A DNA stretch of 64,000 nucleotides from Haemonchus contortus (GCA_000469685.2 LS997567.1:14124594-14188593), one strand, 5' to 3'; shown: positions 34,666 through 46,274, counted from the first letter of the stretch. The notes: generated from the letters alone by a model not told the origin. Translations and numbers: made by a program.

Positions 34666-35699
34666 TGCTATTCCGAAATGAAGCGGTTTTTATTGAGTCG
34701 ATGCTATCTGTATTTCCCACTAAACTTGAGCTAAATCTCAATAACGTACCGTGACGTCTCACTAACGCTATTGAACTGCAAACAAATTGCAAATCAATAG
34801 CGGTAAGTATTCACGATACGCCCTTTATTAACCTACTAAATTTTCATGTGATTTTATGAAGTAGGAAAAAAGTTACGATTGGAAAAGCGTCTCATCGAGG
34901 ACTTTTGGCCGCTACTGTATATCATACTCTGCCACGCTTGCCTCGTCACAAACCTTGCCCTTTTCAGTAACTGATCACAACCCTACCCTCTTCAAAACTG
35001 ATTGATGTCGCTGCAGAGAAGGATGTGGTCTCTGCAGGAACTGAATCACCGAACTGGAGCAAGGTCGCTGAATTCGGTGACGTAAACATATAAAGTTCTT
35101 CACGTCCTTGAGGGAGAACCATGCAGAATGCGAAATGCCACTTCCATTTGCCACTTACCAAACCTGATCTATGGTCGTACCACTACTTCAAAACACTACT
35201 GGAAGCCTAGCTACCCCTATGCCTTTTATATTGGTTTATGTTGAGTGCCTTCCTAAGGCCACCTCCACACTTCGTTGAGAGAATCGTTTGGCATAGTGAG
35301 ACCGCAGAAAATCAGCAATAGGAATTACCTCTAGCAACGTAAGTTCCATTTCAAGTGAATGCCCCGACTTGGGATTCCTCTCTTGTGAGTATTGAACACT
35401 TTGGTTGAGTATTAAATATTACCCATTTAATCTGAGAAAGAAATAAAAAGCATAGTTCACCCCAACAACGTAAACTACACAGTACATCTTCAAATCTGGT
35501 GTTCTCTAAGAGATGTGGAATCGTAGAGTCTTTGAGGAGGGAATCGATAGGAGGGGTCAGCGTACTGTTTTCGCTGCTATTCAACAGGAGGTCAGTCTTG
35601 CTAAATTGACACCCTATTATCCCACTTACACAATCGGCTAAGTGTGTCTGTTGGTGTGTTTTTGTGTATGTGTGTATGTGTGTCTGCCTGACCGGAAAT
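34666..35699. other. unassigned stretch
   Basis: No element recognised. A 126-codon minus-strand frame (35351-35731) ends within a TGTG-rich simple tract (about 35645-35685) and has no motif. Confidence 0.3.
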
Positions 35700-36425
35700 T
35701 CATAACTCTTGTCCCCGTGGACCGAAAGCATTCAAATTTGGTAGGAGTACGCGGCAGGATGGAAACGTGGGTGGCAGGACCGGACTTCGCCCAAAGGGGG
35801 CGGCGTTCGTGAGAAACAAATGTTCGAGCGAAAATTCAGAACTCATGTCCCCGTGATCCTAGAGCACTCAAACTTAGTAGGAGTACGGGATAGGAACACT
35901 GATGGTGGGTGGCAAGACCAGACTCCGCTCACAATGGGCTTAGTTTGAGCGAAAATTCGTAACTTCTCTCCCCGTATACCTAGAAAGTTGAAATTTGGTA
36001 GGATTCGCGGGATTAGGATGGAAACACTAATGGTGGGTGGTAAGGCCAGACTCCCCCCCCCCAATGGGCGGAGTTTGCGCGAAAATGGGCAACTTGGCCA
36101 TAGGGCGTTCAAAGGGTCCAATGGCAGAAAATTTCACGGAGGTACGCTTCATTAGCCCATCCGTCCTTTTTTTCTCTGAATAATCGCCTCTGTGATATTA
36201 TACGATGTTCCTACCGGACACAGCAAAGATGGCTTACAGAAAAAAATCGCTCCCTATTCTGAGCTGATACTGAAGGTGTAGAGCTTTCAAGGAAGAAGGA
36301 GCATCTAAAGAGTTATTTAGGCATAGCGAATTTCTCACAGATAGGAGGACCGCCCGGCGAAGCGGGCGAAACCATAAGAAGAAGGGAAGCCCGGCGTTAG
36401 CCGGGCGGCCCGACTGGTTGTTCAT
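35700..36425 (-). repeat. dispersed repeat family X, copy 2 (inverted relative to copy 1)
   Basis: Read on the minus strand it matches copy 1 block by block: CCAGTCGGGC near 36410, two GC-rich hairpins (GCCCGGCTAACGCCGGGC near 36400 and GCCCGCTTCGCCGGGC near 36360), the GGGAGCGATTTTTTCTGTAAG block at about 36240, then three tandem units of about 120-135 bp (roughly 36093-35968, 35967-35848, 35843-35712). Each unit has a CCGCCC/GGGCGG snap-back and the CCTACCAAATTTGAATG block. No coding signature. Confidence 0.8.
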
Positions 36426-36616
36426 ATTTAAACAACAATAACAACAGCAGAAACAACAATAACACGCAGCTGAGCTTGAAATAGCAGCTTTGGAATTGAT
36501 CATTTTCTGACGTGCAATAAAATGTAGCCTTTGCGCCAATCCATCGTAAATGCAGCTGCACAACTCGTACTATAGTTCCTGGAGGATTTCGAAAATGGAC
36601 ACAAAAGGGCTTTGCG

Positions 36617-37597
36617 ATGAATCTTGAGCCATTACATTCCATAATGGATCAAGCTATCATCCGTCCAATTGTCTACTACGAATTCCTGCAGGGACACTCT
36701 GCGAGAACCGCTGCAGCTAACATCAGCGCTGCCTTCAAGAAGGACGTTGTTCACTATTCGACGGTGTCCCGATGGTACAAGCGCTTTGCTGCCGGAGAAA
36801 TTTTGTTCGAGGACAGACAACGTAGTGGTCGCCCACCGGAGTGGAATGATGAGCGTTTACTCAGCGCCCTTCAGATGCAGCCTAATGCGACCAGCCGTGA
36901 ATTGGCGACAACAATAGGATGCACTCATACGACAGTTATTGAGCATCTTCACGAGCTTGGCTACAGGTCAATGTTCTCACGATGGGTTCCTCATGAACTA
37001 CGCCTGTCTGACAAGACGAACAGGAAGCACGTGGCTGAGTCTCTTCTGCTTCGTCCCCATCGAAAGGACCTATTGCAAGACATAGTGACCGGAGATGAAA
37101 GCTGGGTGCTTTACGTGAACCATACGCGTAAGCGCCACTGGGCTGCGCGAGAAGAGAAGCCACGTACGGAGCCTAAAGCAGACCTCCATGAGAAGAAGGT
37201 TTTATTGTGCTGCTGGTGGGACTGTAGTGGAATGATCTACTGGGAGCTGCTTGACAGTGGCACTACAGTGACGGCCACAGTCTACGCTAACCAGGTGCAA
37301 AAAGTGGCCGACGTAATGCGAGAGCTACGCCCGAAAAGACTCAACGTCTTCCTACTTCACGATAACGCGCGCCCGCATGTGGTCACCGAAGCTCGTCAAA
37401 AAATTGTGGAACTAGGATGGGAAGTACTGCCGCATCCGGCCTACTCACCAGACCTAGTACCCTCTGATTATCACCTATTCAGAGCACTGAAGAATCATCT
37501 AAGCGGCAAAAAATTTGATGAACGTCGTCAACTCGAAAATGAAATCGACCACTTTTTCTCGTCGCAGCCACCGGAGAGAATAATGCAGAGGATATGA
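36617..37597 (+). CDS. mariner transposase, uninterrupted 326-codon frame
   Basis: A cut-and-paste transposase of the mariner family. N-terminal helix-turn-helix with YEFLQGHSARTAAANI (residues 21-36) and a second one around 98-112 (TIGCTHTTVIEHLHELGYR). Linker WVPHEL at 123-128. Catalytic triad D160 (VTGDESW), D249 (LLHDNARPH) and D284 (VPSDYHLF), giving the canonical 34 residues between the last two. Met1 is at 36617, but the family's usual start corresponds to the second methionine (MDQAIIRP, residue 10). The C-terminus stops at QPPERIMQRI, about 20 residues short of typical mariner proteins. A shifted frame after it (GYEAVIEWR) hints at a late frameshift. No terminal inverted repeats were recognised, so mobility is doubtful. 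Confidence 0.9.
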   Translation: MNLEPLHSIMDQAIIRPIVYYEFLQGHSARTAAANISAAFKKDVVHYSTVSRWYKRFAAGEILFEDRQRSGRPPEWNDERLLSALQMQPNATSRELATTIGCTHTTVIEHLHELGYRSMFSRWVPHELRLSDKTNRKHVAESLLLRPHRKDLLQDIVTGDESWVLYVNHTRKRHWAAREEKPRTEPKADLHEKKVLLCCWWDCSGMIYWELLDSGTTVTATVYANQVQKVADVMRELRPKRLNVFLLHDNARPHVVTEARQKIVELGWEVLPHPAYSPDLVPSDYHLFRALKNHLSGKKFDERRQLENEIDHFFSSQPPERIMQRI

Positions 37598-39346
37598 GGC
37601 TGTCATCGAATGGCGGCTGTTCTGACAGCATTTCTTCTGGATATAATTATATTTGAGACAACTCTAGCTGTTATACGCCTGAAAATGCATGCTTGAACAC
37701 AACATTGGTCCGCAGTCTAGCACATTTCTTTATGAGCGAGATATTTGTATCTCTCCTACTGTCCTTTACTAAAGCAGAGCATCGCGAAGGTTTTTGGAGT
37801 AAGAATCTCCTGCACAGTATTTGAAATGCGGCTCTATTGGAGGCTAGAACACTCACAAACCTTTTACCATAAGGAAGGATTCAACAGAGCCCTCGAAATA
37901 AGATTAAGGGTACGACTCCATATCAAATCTGAAAGTGCGATCTTTGAGAGCCTTTACTCACTCGCAAGATTACGGAAATGCAATGAAGCAAGTAATCCTG
38001 ATCTCCACCCAGAATGTCTTCGAATCTACTGCACAAATCATTGAAGTGATTAGAGGTAAATAACCCATTTAAAAGGCTGGTATCTGTTGCTTTGATACAA
38101 AACAGTTGAAATTCCTGGTCGAAGAGGAGAGTTCATGTCGTCATATGTACAGGGAGTTCTGAGCTAAAGGCGCCAGGATTTAGAAACTGGTAGGGTGGAA
38201 GTAATCTATCCAATCCACTTTACCCGCTGTTCATAAGTTGTACAAGTAGGCTTTCTTGAAATATGCATACTTACTGAAGTGAAACTCCCTGCATGTTCCG
38301 ATTGGCCATGGCTCACTCAATGCCGCTTGCAACTGTTGGCATGCGGGAGGCGAAAGAGCATAATATAATTCTTTATGCTTCCTATAATATAAATGCATAA
38401 ATGCACAAGGCTATCTAACGATACGAATGAGAAGATTCACAGACAAACCAGGAAGGAGTAGAAATGTCAGTGTTCTTAAAAGCAGGGCTATAAAAATGGT
38501 CCGCTTGCAGATCGTTCGTGATCCTGGATGATCTACCAAGAAGGAGGCGAAAGGGCAGGTTTCATCGAGATTGTCGGAGGGGAAAATTGGCAAGCAAAAG
38601 CTTTATTGCATTTTCTATCCTATACAGGAATAACGTTTCATTTTCGTTGTCGGCGGACAGTGTACTGCCTGAAAAAAGCAGAAATTTGCTAATTCACTCG
38701 AGCAGAAATACGCGTGACTCTGTTGTTTTCTGTAGCCGAAAAAGATTTTGCGAGAAAACTATTCACTGACAAATAAAACGATTACGTACTAGCGATGAAT
38801 ATCGAACGTGCGATCTCTCACAAAAAAGTTGCTAAAAAACAGCAAAGTGATGTTTTGAGGAACTCACTGGCAAGAGTGAAACGCTTGTGGTTACGCCGGT
38901 TCCAGCGTTGAAATTGACAAACAACTGTGCTAGAAGAGGACACAGATGGATGTAATGGAGCGCTGGCTCGACTTCGCTTCCTAAGATAGCTCACAGTCAC
39001 TCCAGCAGGAAAGTGTTCCAACTCACAAAGCCGAGCTCGCCCGTGAGTGATGTCGACGCTAGCGGCCCAACTCCATTAGGGGAGAGGAATGGCCATGTTG
39101 CTTCCCAGATCTTAGTTTCCTTGAATCCTCGGCAAACGTCCCTGATTAGAGGAGGACCTGTCGGGTTCCCCACTTTTGATGCCCTATAAAGCAAAATTCA
39201 AGAGCTTGTAAAAAGGAATGGAGGATACCTGCATGCAACAAGCCAGGAGTTCGTGAGCAAAATTTGGGCTTCTATCCGCGCTCATGGGCGATAGTTGGAA
39301 TGTGATTGCAGCATGTTGAAGCATATAATGTAAGCAAATGGGCATA
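37598..39346. other. unassigned stretch
   Basis: No element recognised. The frames of 99 codons (37745-38044, +), 83 codons (38518-38769, +) and 67 codons (38818-39021, -) lack motifs. Confidence 0.3.
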
Positions 39347-40601
39347 TAAATGGCGCCATAAACATGGTCACAACTTTTCGGACCTCCGTAATTTCCTTGT
39401 TTGGAGGGTTTCTCTAAGGATGTACCTTCCCTTATGTTCATTATATACTCTAGGCCACATATATACTTTGGTACTCTCAAGTCTTCGGATTTTGAAAAAC
39501 GGTGGAGGCTCGCAGATACAATTACGTCTTTGAGCGCATTTGGTGAATCCTTCTCCGGGATCGCTCCTCGTCTCAACATTTCCCCCATGGCAGTCTACTA
39601 AAGCGTGATGTGTAGAGAGGTCAATGACAAACCCCAAAATGGTCATCTTGTCTCACATACGACCCCTTTTTTGAATACAGTAGCCTAGGAAGAAGTACGC
39701 TGGGGACCCTGCAGAAACACGAGAAAAATAACTACTGATTTGTTTGTATGTTCTACTCCGATGATAAGAGTCTATTCCGAGTAAATACAGTTGTATCCTG
39801 CTAAAATTTGAAAACCTTTTATGCTATTTAACGGAAAAGTCGGAGAGAAAAACAAATGTCGTGCGCTTCTTGGGTGCGGCACACTCTGCGACACACTTTT
39901 TACTAACTAAAGGATGTTCTGCGTGGAGGAAATGTTGAAATCTCAAAGCATACGTATATATACCACTACGTCTACTGAAGTCGCTGAGAAGAGACTGATC
40001 GGCTTTTGAAGCCATTCCCCTTTTTCATGATAGTTTGAGCTAGAATCTCTACCATCAGAGTCATATCGCAAATTTCGGTCGAGAAAAGTACAAAATTTTA
40101 TCTCAACCTCCCTGAGAAAGGTTCTTCTAAAAGGCTGCAGCTGAGATTCAAAGATTTCTATAGAGGTACGACTTGGAAACTCCGGTGCACTTGTTCACGA
40201 ATGGGAAAAGTTCAAGACTGGCGTTCAAAAAATGTTCGCGACTTTACCCCAGCTTCTAATCCTACTACGAATTTCTAGGGCCACAATATAAAGGGTCGCT
40301 GGGAATAGTCCCTACTGGACAGGAAAGCCTGCGCTCTAAAACGCGCCACTGTTGCTGCCCCTATGAAATCACTGAAAAGGCCTGGACCGGAGTTTCTCAA
40401 AAAACTGCGTACCACCGTCAATGAGTAGCCGAAGCGTCCTCGAGCTATAATTAGTGCAGCAAACGGTTATATAAGATGACCGTGTGTTCGTTTTGTAGAT
40501 GCGTTGCATAGCAAATAGTTCACATGAATTCACGATGCATCAATAAGAACTGCCGTCTCTGTAGCAAAATTCTTTTGTTGCCATATTTATGGGGCACCCT
40601 G
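39347..40601 (+). mobile_element. maT-like transposon, copy B
   Basis: Left end resembles GGCGCCATAAACATGGTCAC. Right end reverse-complemented reads CAGGGTGCCCCATAAATATGG, followed by TA (40602-40603). Internal blocks match copies A, D and E (FGESFSGIAPRLNISPMAV helix-turn-helix at about 39540-39595; VEEMLKSQSIRI-like core at about 39925-39955). Heavily decayed. The long minus frames here (39184-39646) are antisense shadows. Confidence 0.8.
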
Positions 40602-40603
40602 TA

Positions 40604-40682
40604 TATTCCACTACCACTCTCAGCTGAGAAGCTCTGACTACATTACCATGAAATGACGTCTATAATTTTGGGACACCTTGTA
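40604..40682. repeat. short spacer ending in a foreign transposon terminus
   Basis: Between copies B and C lie 79 bp ending TTTTGGGACACCTTG|TA. Together with the left end of copy C (CAGGGTGTCCCAAAA) this makes a near-perfect head-to-head palindrome around a TA at 40681-40682. It is probably the remaining end of another superfamily member into whose terminal TA copy C inserted. Confidence 0.5.
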
Positions 40683-41913
40683 CAGGGTGTCCCAAAAACA
40701 TGGAAGCAACTTTACGGAATCCGCTATTTCATAGTTCGAAAAGTTTTTCTATATCTGCACCTTCTCTTATCCTCTCTTTTTATTACATACCTTAGTTAAC
40801 CCCTATGTCTTGGTGCCTGTCTCTCAGTCCGTCAGTTTTCAAGAAATGGTGAAGCCTTGCAATCATGCAGCAGCCGTTCCTTTGTTGTGCGCATTCGGTG
40901 AGTTCAGTATCGGAATCTTTCGTCGTTTGGACACTTCACGTAGACAGTCTCTTGTACCGCGATGCGTGGACAGGTCATGAACAGCCCCAGTACGTCGTTT
41001 TGTCTCGATTACGACCATTTCCGAATACAATCGCTCGGGAACGATTACGCTACGAGAGTTGCAGAATCACGAGGAAAATGACTGTCAACTGAATGTATGT
41101 TCTTCCTCAATGAGAATGTTCTTCCCTGATGAATACAATTGCATCCAGATAGGTTTCGAAAGCCTTGAAAACTTTTTAACGAGATGAAGTTTGAAAGGGA
41201 AACAAAAGCCGTGCTCTACCCAAACACTGTATGCACTTCAACACTATTTTTTTCTGACAAAAATGTGTTCAGTGCAAAAGGAATGTTTAGATCCCGGAGT
41301 ACACATATATTTCTCACTACAAGTTACAAGCAAAACAAGAAGGGTAAGATCGTTTTTCAAAACCATTCCCCTCTCTTTGGTGGTTTGGGCTGGAAGCTGT
41401 GCCATGAGAGCGAAGTCATTCTTTATGGGAACGGTACTAATATTGATCAGAACATCTTCACGAGGGACAATTCTGAAAAGGTGCTGCTCAGGGTCCATGA
41501 TCATTCCAGGGATACGATTCGGAAACACTCGCCTTCTTGCTCACGAATGGAAAAGGATCAAGACTGGTGCCGAGGAGGTGTCCGCAATCTTACCTCTGCA
41601 TCCAAATGGCTTCCGAATTTTTCGGCCCGCAATCCAATGTGTTTGTGGGTGTAATGTAGAGAAAGAAGTCTGCGCTCCAGAACACGCCGCTTTTGCTTCT
41701 TTTCAGAAATCGTTGAAGAAGACTTGGTCCGCTGTCCGTGATAGCTGAAACACCTTTGAGCTATACTTAGTAAAGGACGGTTATATCAGAAGACCGTACC
41801 CATTTTGTTGATGCGATGTATAGTGAATAGTTCACATACAGTCACCTTGTATCAAGATGCATTGCGTCTTCTGCACGACAATTGTTTTGTTACCATATTT
41901 AAGGCGCACCCTG
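40683..41913 (+). mobile_element. maT-like transposon, copy C
   Basis: Left end CAGGGTGTCCCAAAAACATGG after TA. Right end reverse-complemented CAGGGTGCGCCTTAAATATGG. The transposase region is frame-broken but shows the C-terminal block EVCAPEHAAFASFQKSLKKT (about 41668-41730), matching the KSL-KAW-EI block of IS630/maT-type transposases. More divergent from A, B, D and E than they are from each other. Confidence 0.8.
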
Positions 41914-42989
41914 GGCATGCAGCAGCTCGAGTATTAACATATTGATTTCGATATTGATCTCTCGGGGAAGCAAAGTTGGGAAGATGTTTAGGTCCTACGC
42001 ATCACCAGAATCGCCATCAGCAGAGCTGCCTATCTCTCTCTTTTGGAAGATCACTAGGCAGATATAAGCATGGCAAAGAGATGGTTTGTGAACGAATATT
42101 CAGTTAGAGGCCATTGGTTGAAGATAAGTCATCATTAGTCATGTAGGAGGCCAATATTTTCACGTGCTCATATGCATTGACCTCTAATTGATGACTGGCA
42201 TATTACGTGAATACAATTCGGTACGAAGGAATCGTTTCCTTCTCAATCGACAACAACACTCGATAAATTCGACAAGTGAGGAATCTGTGATGTTGATTGC
42301 TTTCCCAAAACGGAAGTCAAAGCTCAAGGTGGAATAATTAATGTAACGCGAAGTAGCGGAGCAGGGAAAGTTTCAAGATCCTATTGTCTGCGCGAAACAT
42401 TACGAAGTTTCTCTCGGCAATCCAGAGAGATCAAATACTATGTCGTCGGACTAACCGAAGCATGGTCTGTTTTTCGGACTGCAGAAGCGCAATTTCTCGA
42501 AGCATGTAAAACCAGAGGGTCAACGGTGTTGCGTCTTCTTCAATACGTACTTGGCCATGAAAATCGATTTGTAGGAAGATCTCGACGTGCTCGACTTGAC
42601 ATCACGACGTGCGCCTCGCGATAAATTTCGGCATTATTGTCAAAATAGCTTCATTGATAATAACTCCACACAAGTTCCACAATACCTTATTGGCTTATGC
42701 TTCGGCAGATCCGTCTTCTTCAAAACCCGAAAGGATGGAGTGAAATTTATAAAACTCGATCAGACATCTCCACACCCTGCAATATGTTCGAGACCAACTT
42801 AATCATCTCACAATTTCAAAAGGGTTGAGAAGTACCGTATCTCCCCGATTGACAGAACCAGCCCTCGTGAATATAGGGCGTTCAAAAATGACAGTCAAAG
42901 GCTAATCTTATATAGAGGATGAGTTTGCGCATAACTGACACCCATTCCCGCTTTCGGAATCGGTCCGATACGTCGGCGTTGTATTGTGC
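41914..42989. other. unassigned stretch
   Basis: No recognised element; a 71-codon frame at 42587-42802 (+) lacks motifs. Part of this may be the undetectably decayed 5' portion of the RTE copy that follows. Confidence 0.3.
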
Positions 42990-44430
42990 AACTTGCAGGC
43001 AATCGTAAAATAAACTTGCTAGGCGGGTGAACCTATAGCGAAGTAAGGAAACAATAAAGCAAACCCTGGACTAGTGAAGAGCAGCAGTATCAGTCAAATC
43101 CGCAGAAAGGGGATCCGCAGGGACATTCGTAATGCTCCTCGAAGCTTCGTCAGTCCCATATCAAAATGAATCCCCTTCGTCGCCTAGACGGAACACTAAC
43201 TACACCTCGATGGGCGAAGTATCCACATCAACAGCTATGTCTACCTCCTGTCTAAAATCTTAGGCAAGACGGATATGTAAACTCTTCATTTCTCCCTTCC
43301 AAAATTTGACATACCATTACGTCGATACAATCTTCACGACGTCCGATCTTGACAGTATTGAACCAGGACATGTGAAGAGCCTACTATCAGTCATAGCTAG
43401 AAAATTCTCTACGACACCTCTTAAAATGCAAAATACTCACCTTATAGCAAAATAACAGCGAGACTGTGTTGCTGTATAAAAAGGGCTGTCCAGGTCTAAT
43501 GACAGCTATGGCCCAATTTGCCTGCTCTCTGTATTCCATGATTTTTTCCACACGAGCCATATTTAACAAGACCGGAAGAATACTGGATGAAGGACAGTCG
43601 TGCGACAAGCGGGGTTTCAAAAAGAGTACAGTAGGATCGATCATATACATACTTTCACAAGATTCATTGAAGTATCATGAGAGTACAAAACACCATTATG
43701 TCTGCCGTTCGTCAACTTGAAGCGCATCTCCTAGACAGAAGCTGTAATTCCGAGCTGTGGCGGCTGATATGCTCCTACTCAACAAACTAGGCATGCTTCA
43801 TGAGCACGACTTCACTTTCGCTACCAAAATCCCGCTATTTTACAAAAAAATCATAGCTAACGTGAAGGAGGAGCGTTGACAAAGTGACGTATCTCACCTG
43901 AATATTTCGGTGGTTCTCAAGAACTCAAGAACATAAGTTATTTGGAATGGGCATGGTAGTGGAATTTGACGAGCATCACTTACGTCACCTCCCCTTGCAG
44001 AAGATGTCGTGCTTGCCACTGGACCTAGCAAAGCCGATGGTTCTGGGAGGCGGATTCACACTTGTTCTTTGGGAAAGGCTTTCATCAATGGCCCTAATAT
44101 GGTGAAGCGGCCATAGTATTCCATCAAGCGTCGGTACGCTTGCATTACGCTCTAAAGCTGTGGCTAATATAACGAATTAAAAGTTACGCTCGTAATGGAA
44201 TCAGAAATGTCATGAAGGGTGGAATACTTCACATACTGCTGAAAAACATTAAGCGCAGAAGGCAGTCCAATCTCTTTGCCTTTCTTGGTGAACACCTAGT
44301 AGGCGAACAGGTTTCAAATGCAAAATCTCAGCTCACGATGACAATACCGGGGACGGATTGACAAGTTTCCTTGCAAGATCCTGAGCTGAATGAAGTAGGC
44401 GTTCAGTTTCGACAGTTTTGTCCTTTATGC
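42990..44430 (+). mobile_element. RTE-1-like retrotransposon, RT region (decayed)
   Basis: Plus-strand blocks in order across frames: HIKMNPLRRLDGTLTT (about 43160), YGPICLLSVFHDFF (about 43508-43550, normally NYRPICLLSV), RQAGFQKEYSRIDHIHTFTR and FIEVS-EYKTPLCLPFVNLKR (43600-43715), then a corrupted LRHLPLAEDVVL (about 43980-44020) where the FADD catalytic box should be. Stops are frequent. The same family as the 3' fragment at 7970-8890. It ends about 300 bp before the first TSR exon. Confidence 0.75.
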
Positions 44431-44577
44431 CTTACGTAACTGTGTGAGAAGTGCAATGCTAGGAACTTGACACGTCGAATATGCGGAAGAGAGCTCTGTG
44501 GTTTTATTTATTGACTCGAGTTACTGCTTGCTTTGGAGTTTCTGAAAACTAACCGAGTATGATCTGTAAAGTGAGCG

Positions 44578-44668
44578 ATGAGATCAATTCCAATTTCGGC
44601 TCTTTGGTTTATTTTCCTTAGTCTTAAAACAACGACTCCCACGTTCAGGTGGTTTCATAACAACAAAG
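44578..44668 (+). other. signal-peptide-like open segment, not confirmed as first exon
   Basis: ATG at 44578 opens [20 protein letters not shown], a plausible signal peptide ending before a donor-like AAAG|GTACAG (44669). Joining to the acceptor at 44723 gives the wrong phase for the TSR frame, and the sequence before the first complete TSR looks like half of another repeat. It could be a cryptic alternative start with a different splice, or chance. Confidence 0.25.
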
Positions 44669-44723
44669 GTACAGCACAACAGTGGATCACGATATCGAAA
44701 GACTATCCAAAAAGTATTTTCAG

Positions 44724-46274
44724 CCTTTATCTTGCTCCAACAACGCACTCATCGGCCGTGATTTATCATGCCCGAGTGAGATTTGTCCAAGGGATGCCTC
44801 CTCCATCTCAAAAGGAGAATGGGGACAGTGGAGTCTGTGGACAACATGTACAGTTTCCTGTGGTGGAGGCTATAGGAAACGGTGAGGATATCGTTGTAGA
44901 CATTTGGCGGCAAAGCCTCAGAAGACGAAATAGTTTGGCATTTTTGCTGGTTTCTTCTCGTTCCCAAAACGCCTTTAGATCTCGTTCCTGTTCGGTGAAA
45001 GGACGTTGTGATGGTGCTGAAACAGAAACAGAACAATGCTCGAGTAGCCTTTGCCAAAGTGCGAATACAGCTAGTGGGTCTCATTGGACAATATGGACCG
45101 AGTGGAATCATTGCTCAGTCTCATGTGGCCGTGGATCACAAGCTCGCTATAGAAAATGTGTCACTACTCAACACACTATTTCTTTTGACTGCCCTGGTGA
45201 GCGGATCAATGAGCATGCCAGCATTCGTCAAACGCTTTATAGAGGTGCAACTGACATTCTAACTTCGTAGTATGCTTTCTGTTATATATTCAATACCAAT
45301 TAACGCAACGCTTCTATTATTATTGTGGATACTACTAACAATACTAAAGATGGATTGTCTACGAAAAATCCGTTGTGATTATTGCAGTCATTTCTGGTGA
45401 CATCGTAATTTTTCAGATACAAACATTGAGGTTCGAGCATGTGACACTGGCAGCTGCAATGGAGTAGGTGTCTGGCTATCGTGGTCTGAGTGGAGTACCT
45501 GCTCGTCAACATGTGGACCAGGCACAATGCTTCGCCAGCGAGGATGTCACAAGGTTTTTGATAGCCTTTCAAGCCCATGAAAAAAGTGCATACAGGCAAC
45601 TAATTATTGAGGAACCCTGTGATGGGTCTGCACATGAGAGAAGGTCCTGTAACATTGCGATCTGCATGCTGACGTCAGGACAGTGGGGCTCGTGGAATGA
45701 GTGGTCGGACTGTAGTCGTGTATGTGGACGTGGAATACGGTCACGAAGCAGGTTAGCGGTTCCAGTGTTCCTTTGCGATATGTGTATTAGCAGAATTTAT
45801 TAAGAAGTTGCATTGGTTCCGGATGCTACGGCGTTAACAGTGATCTGTCGTTCTGTAATGAGCATCCATGCGAGGCGCGTATCGGAGAATGGGCTGGATG
45901 GTCTTCATGGAGTACATGCTCGTCAACTTGCGGTGCCGGAGTGAAAAGACGCACTCGTTACTGTCGATCAGGAAATTGCCCCGGAAATTACAAAGAATCA
46001 GCCATATGCAACGATCGTGAATGCGAGAACCGCAACGCAGCATGGGGAGGTGAGTGCTAGCATTCATTCGGCAAAGATTATGATATGAATTTTTCAAAAG
46101 CTGGAGCTTGTTGATAAAGGCAAAATTATAGGCTGGGGATATTGGTCTACATGCAGCGAAACATGTGGCGAAGGCATTAGAAAAAGAGTTAGAAAATGTT
46201 ACGGTAGCGGTCAATGTGGAGGAAATGAGTACGAAAAACAGCCATGTTTTGTTCGCACGTGTGACCACGTTTGA
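44724..46274 (+). CDS. secreted/extracellular thrombospondin type-1 repeat protein, 3' part (six exons)
   Basis: Exons: 44724-44881, 44979-45196, 45417-45553, 45612-45751, 45808-46049, 46132-46274. All joins are GT...AG and phases agree, giving 345 codons and a stop at 46272-46274. The first residues ([20 protein letters not shown]) look like the second half of an upstream TSR. Six TSRs follow, each with the W-x-x-W, C-S-x-x-C-G and G-x-x-R-x-R-x-C signature: [109 protein letters not shown]. The last ends CFVRTCDHV. TSRs bind matrix and are fucosylated and C-mannosylated in secreted proteins. The acceptors at 45611 and 45807 are weak. The 5' end of the gene is missing or upstream; candidates are ADAMTS, ADAMTS-like or other TSR proteins. 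Confidence 0.85.

Noticed and set aside
34290..34754. 154-codon plus-strand frame as a new gene.
   Set aside because: QQDSYPKH, SQSSELNL and KLIDSM blocks place it as a Tc1 transposase remnant.
39184..39588. 134-codon minus-strand frame as a gene.
   Set aside because: Mostly antisense to maT-like copy B; the plus strand carries the helix-turn-helix motif of the family.
41184..41748. Two overlapping frames of 156 and 185 codons considered as a gene.
   Set aside because: They span maT-like copy C between its terminal repeats, and the C-terminal block of the 185-codon frame matches the family's transposase.
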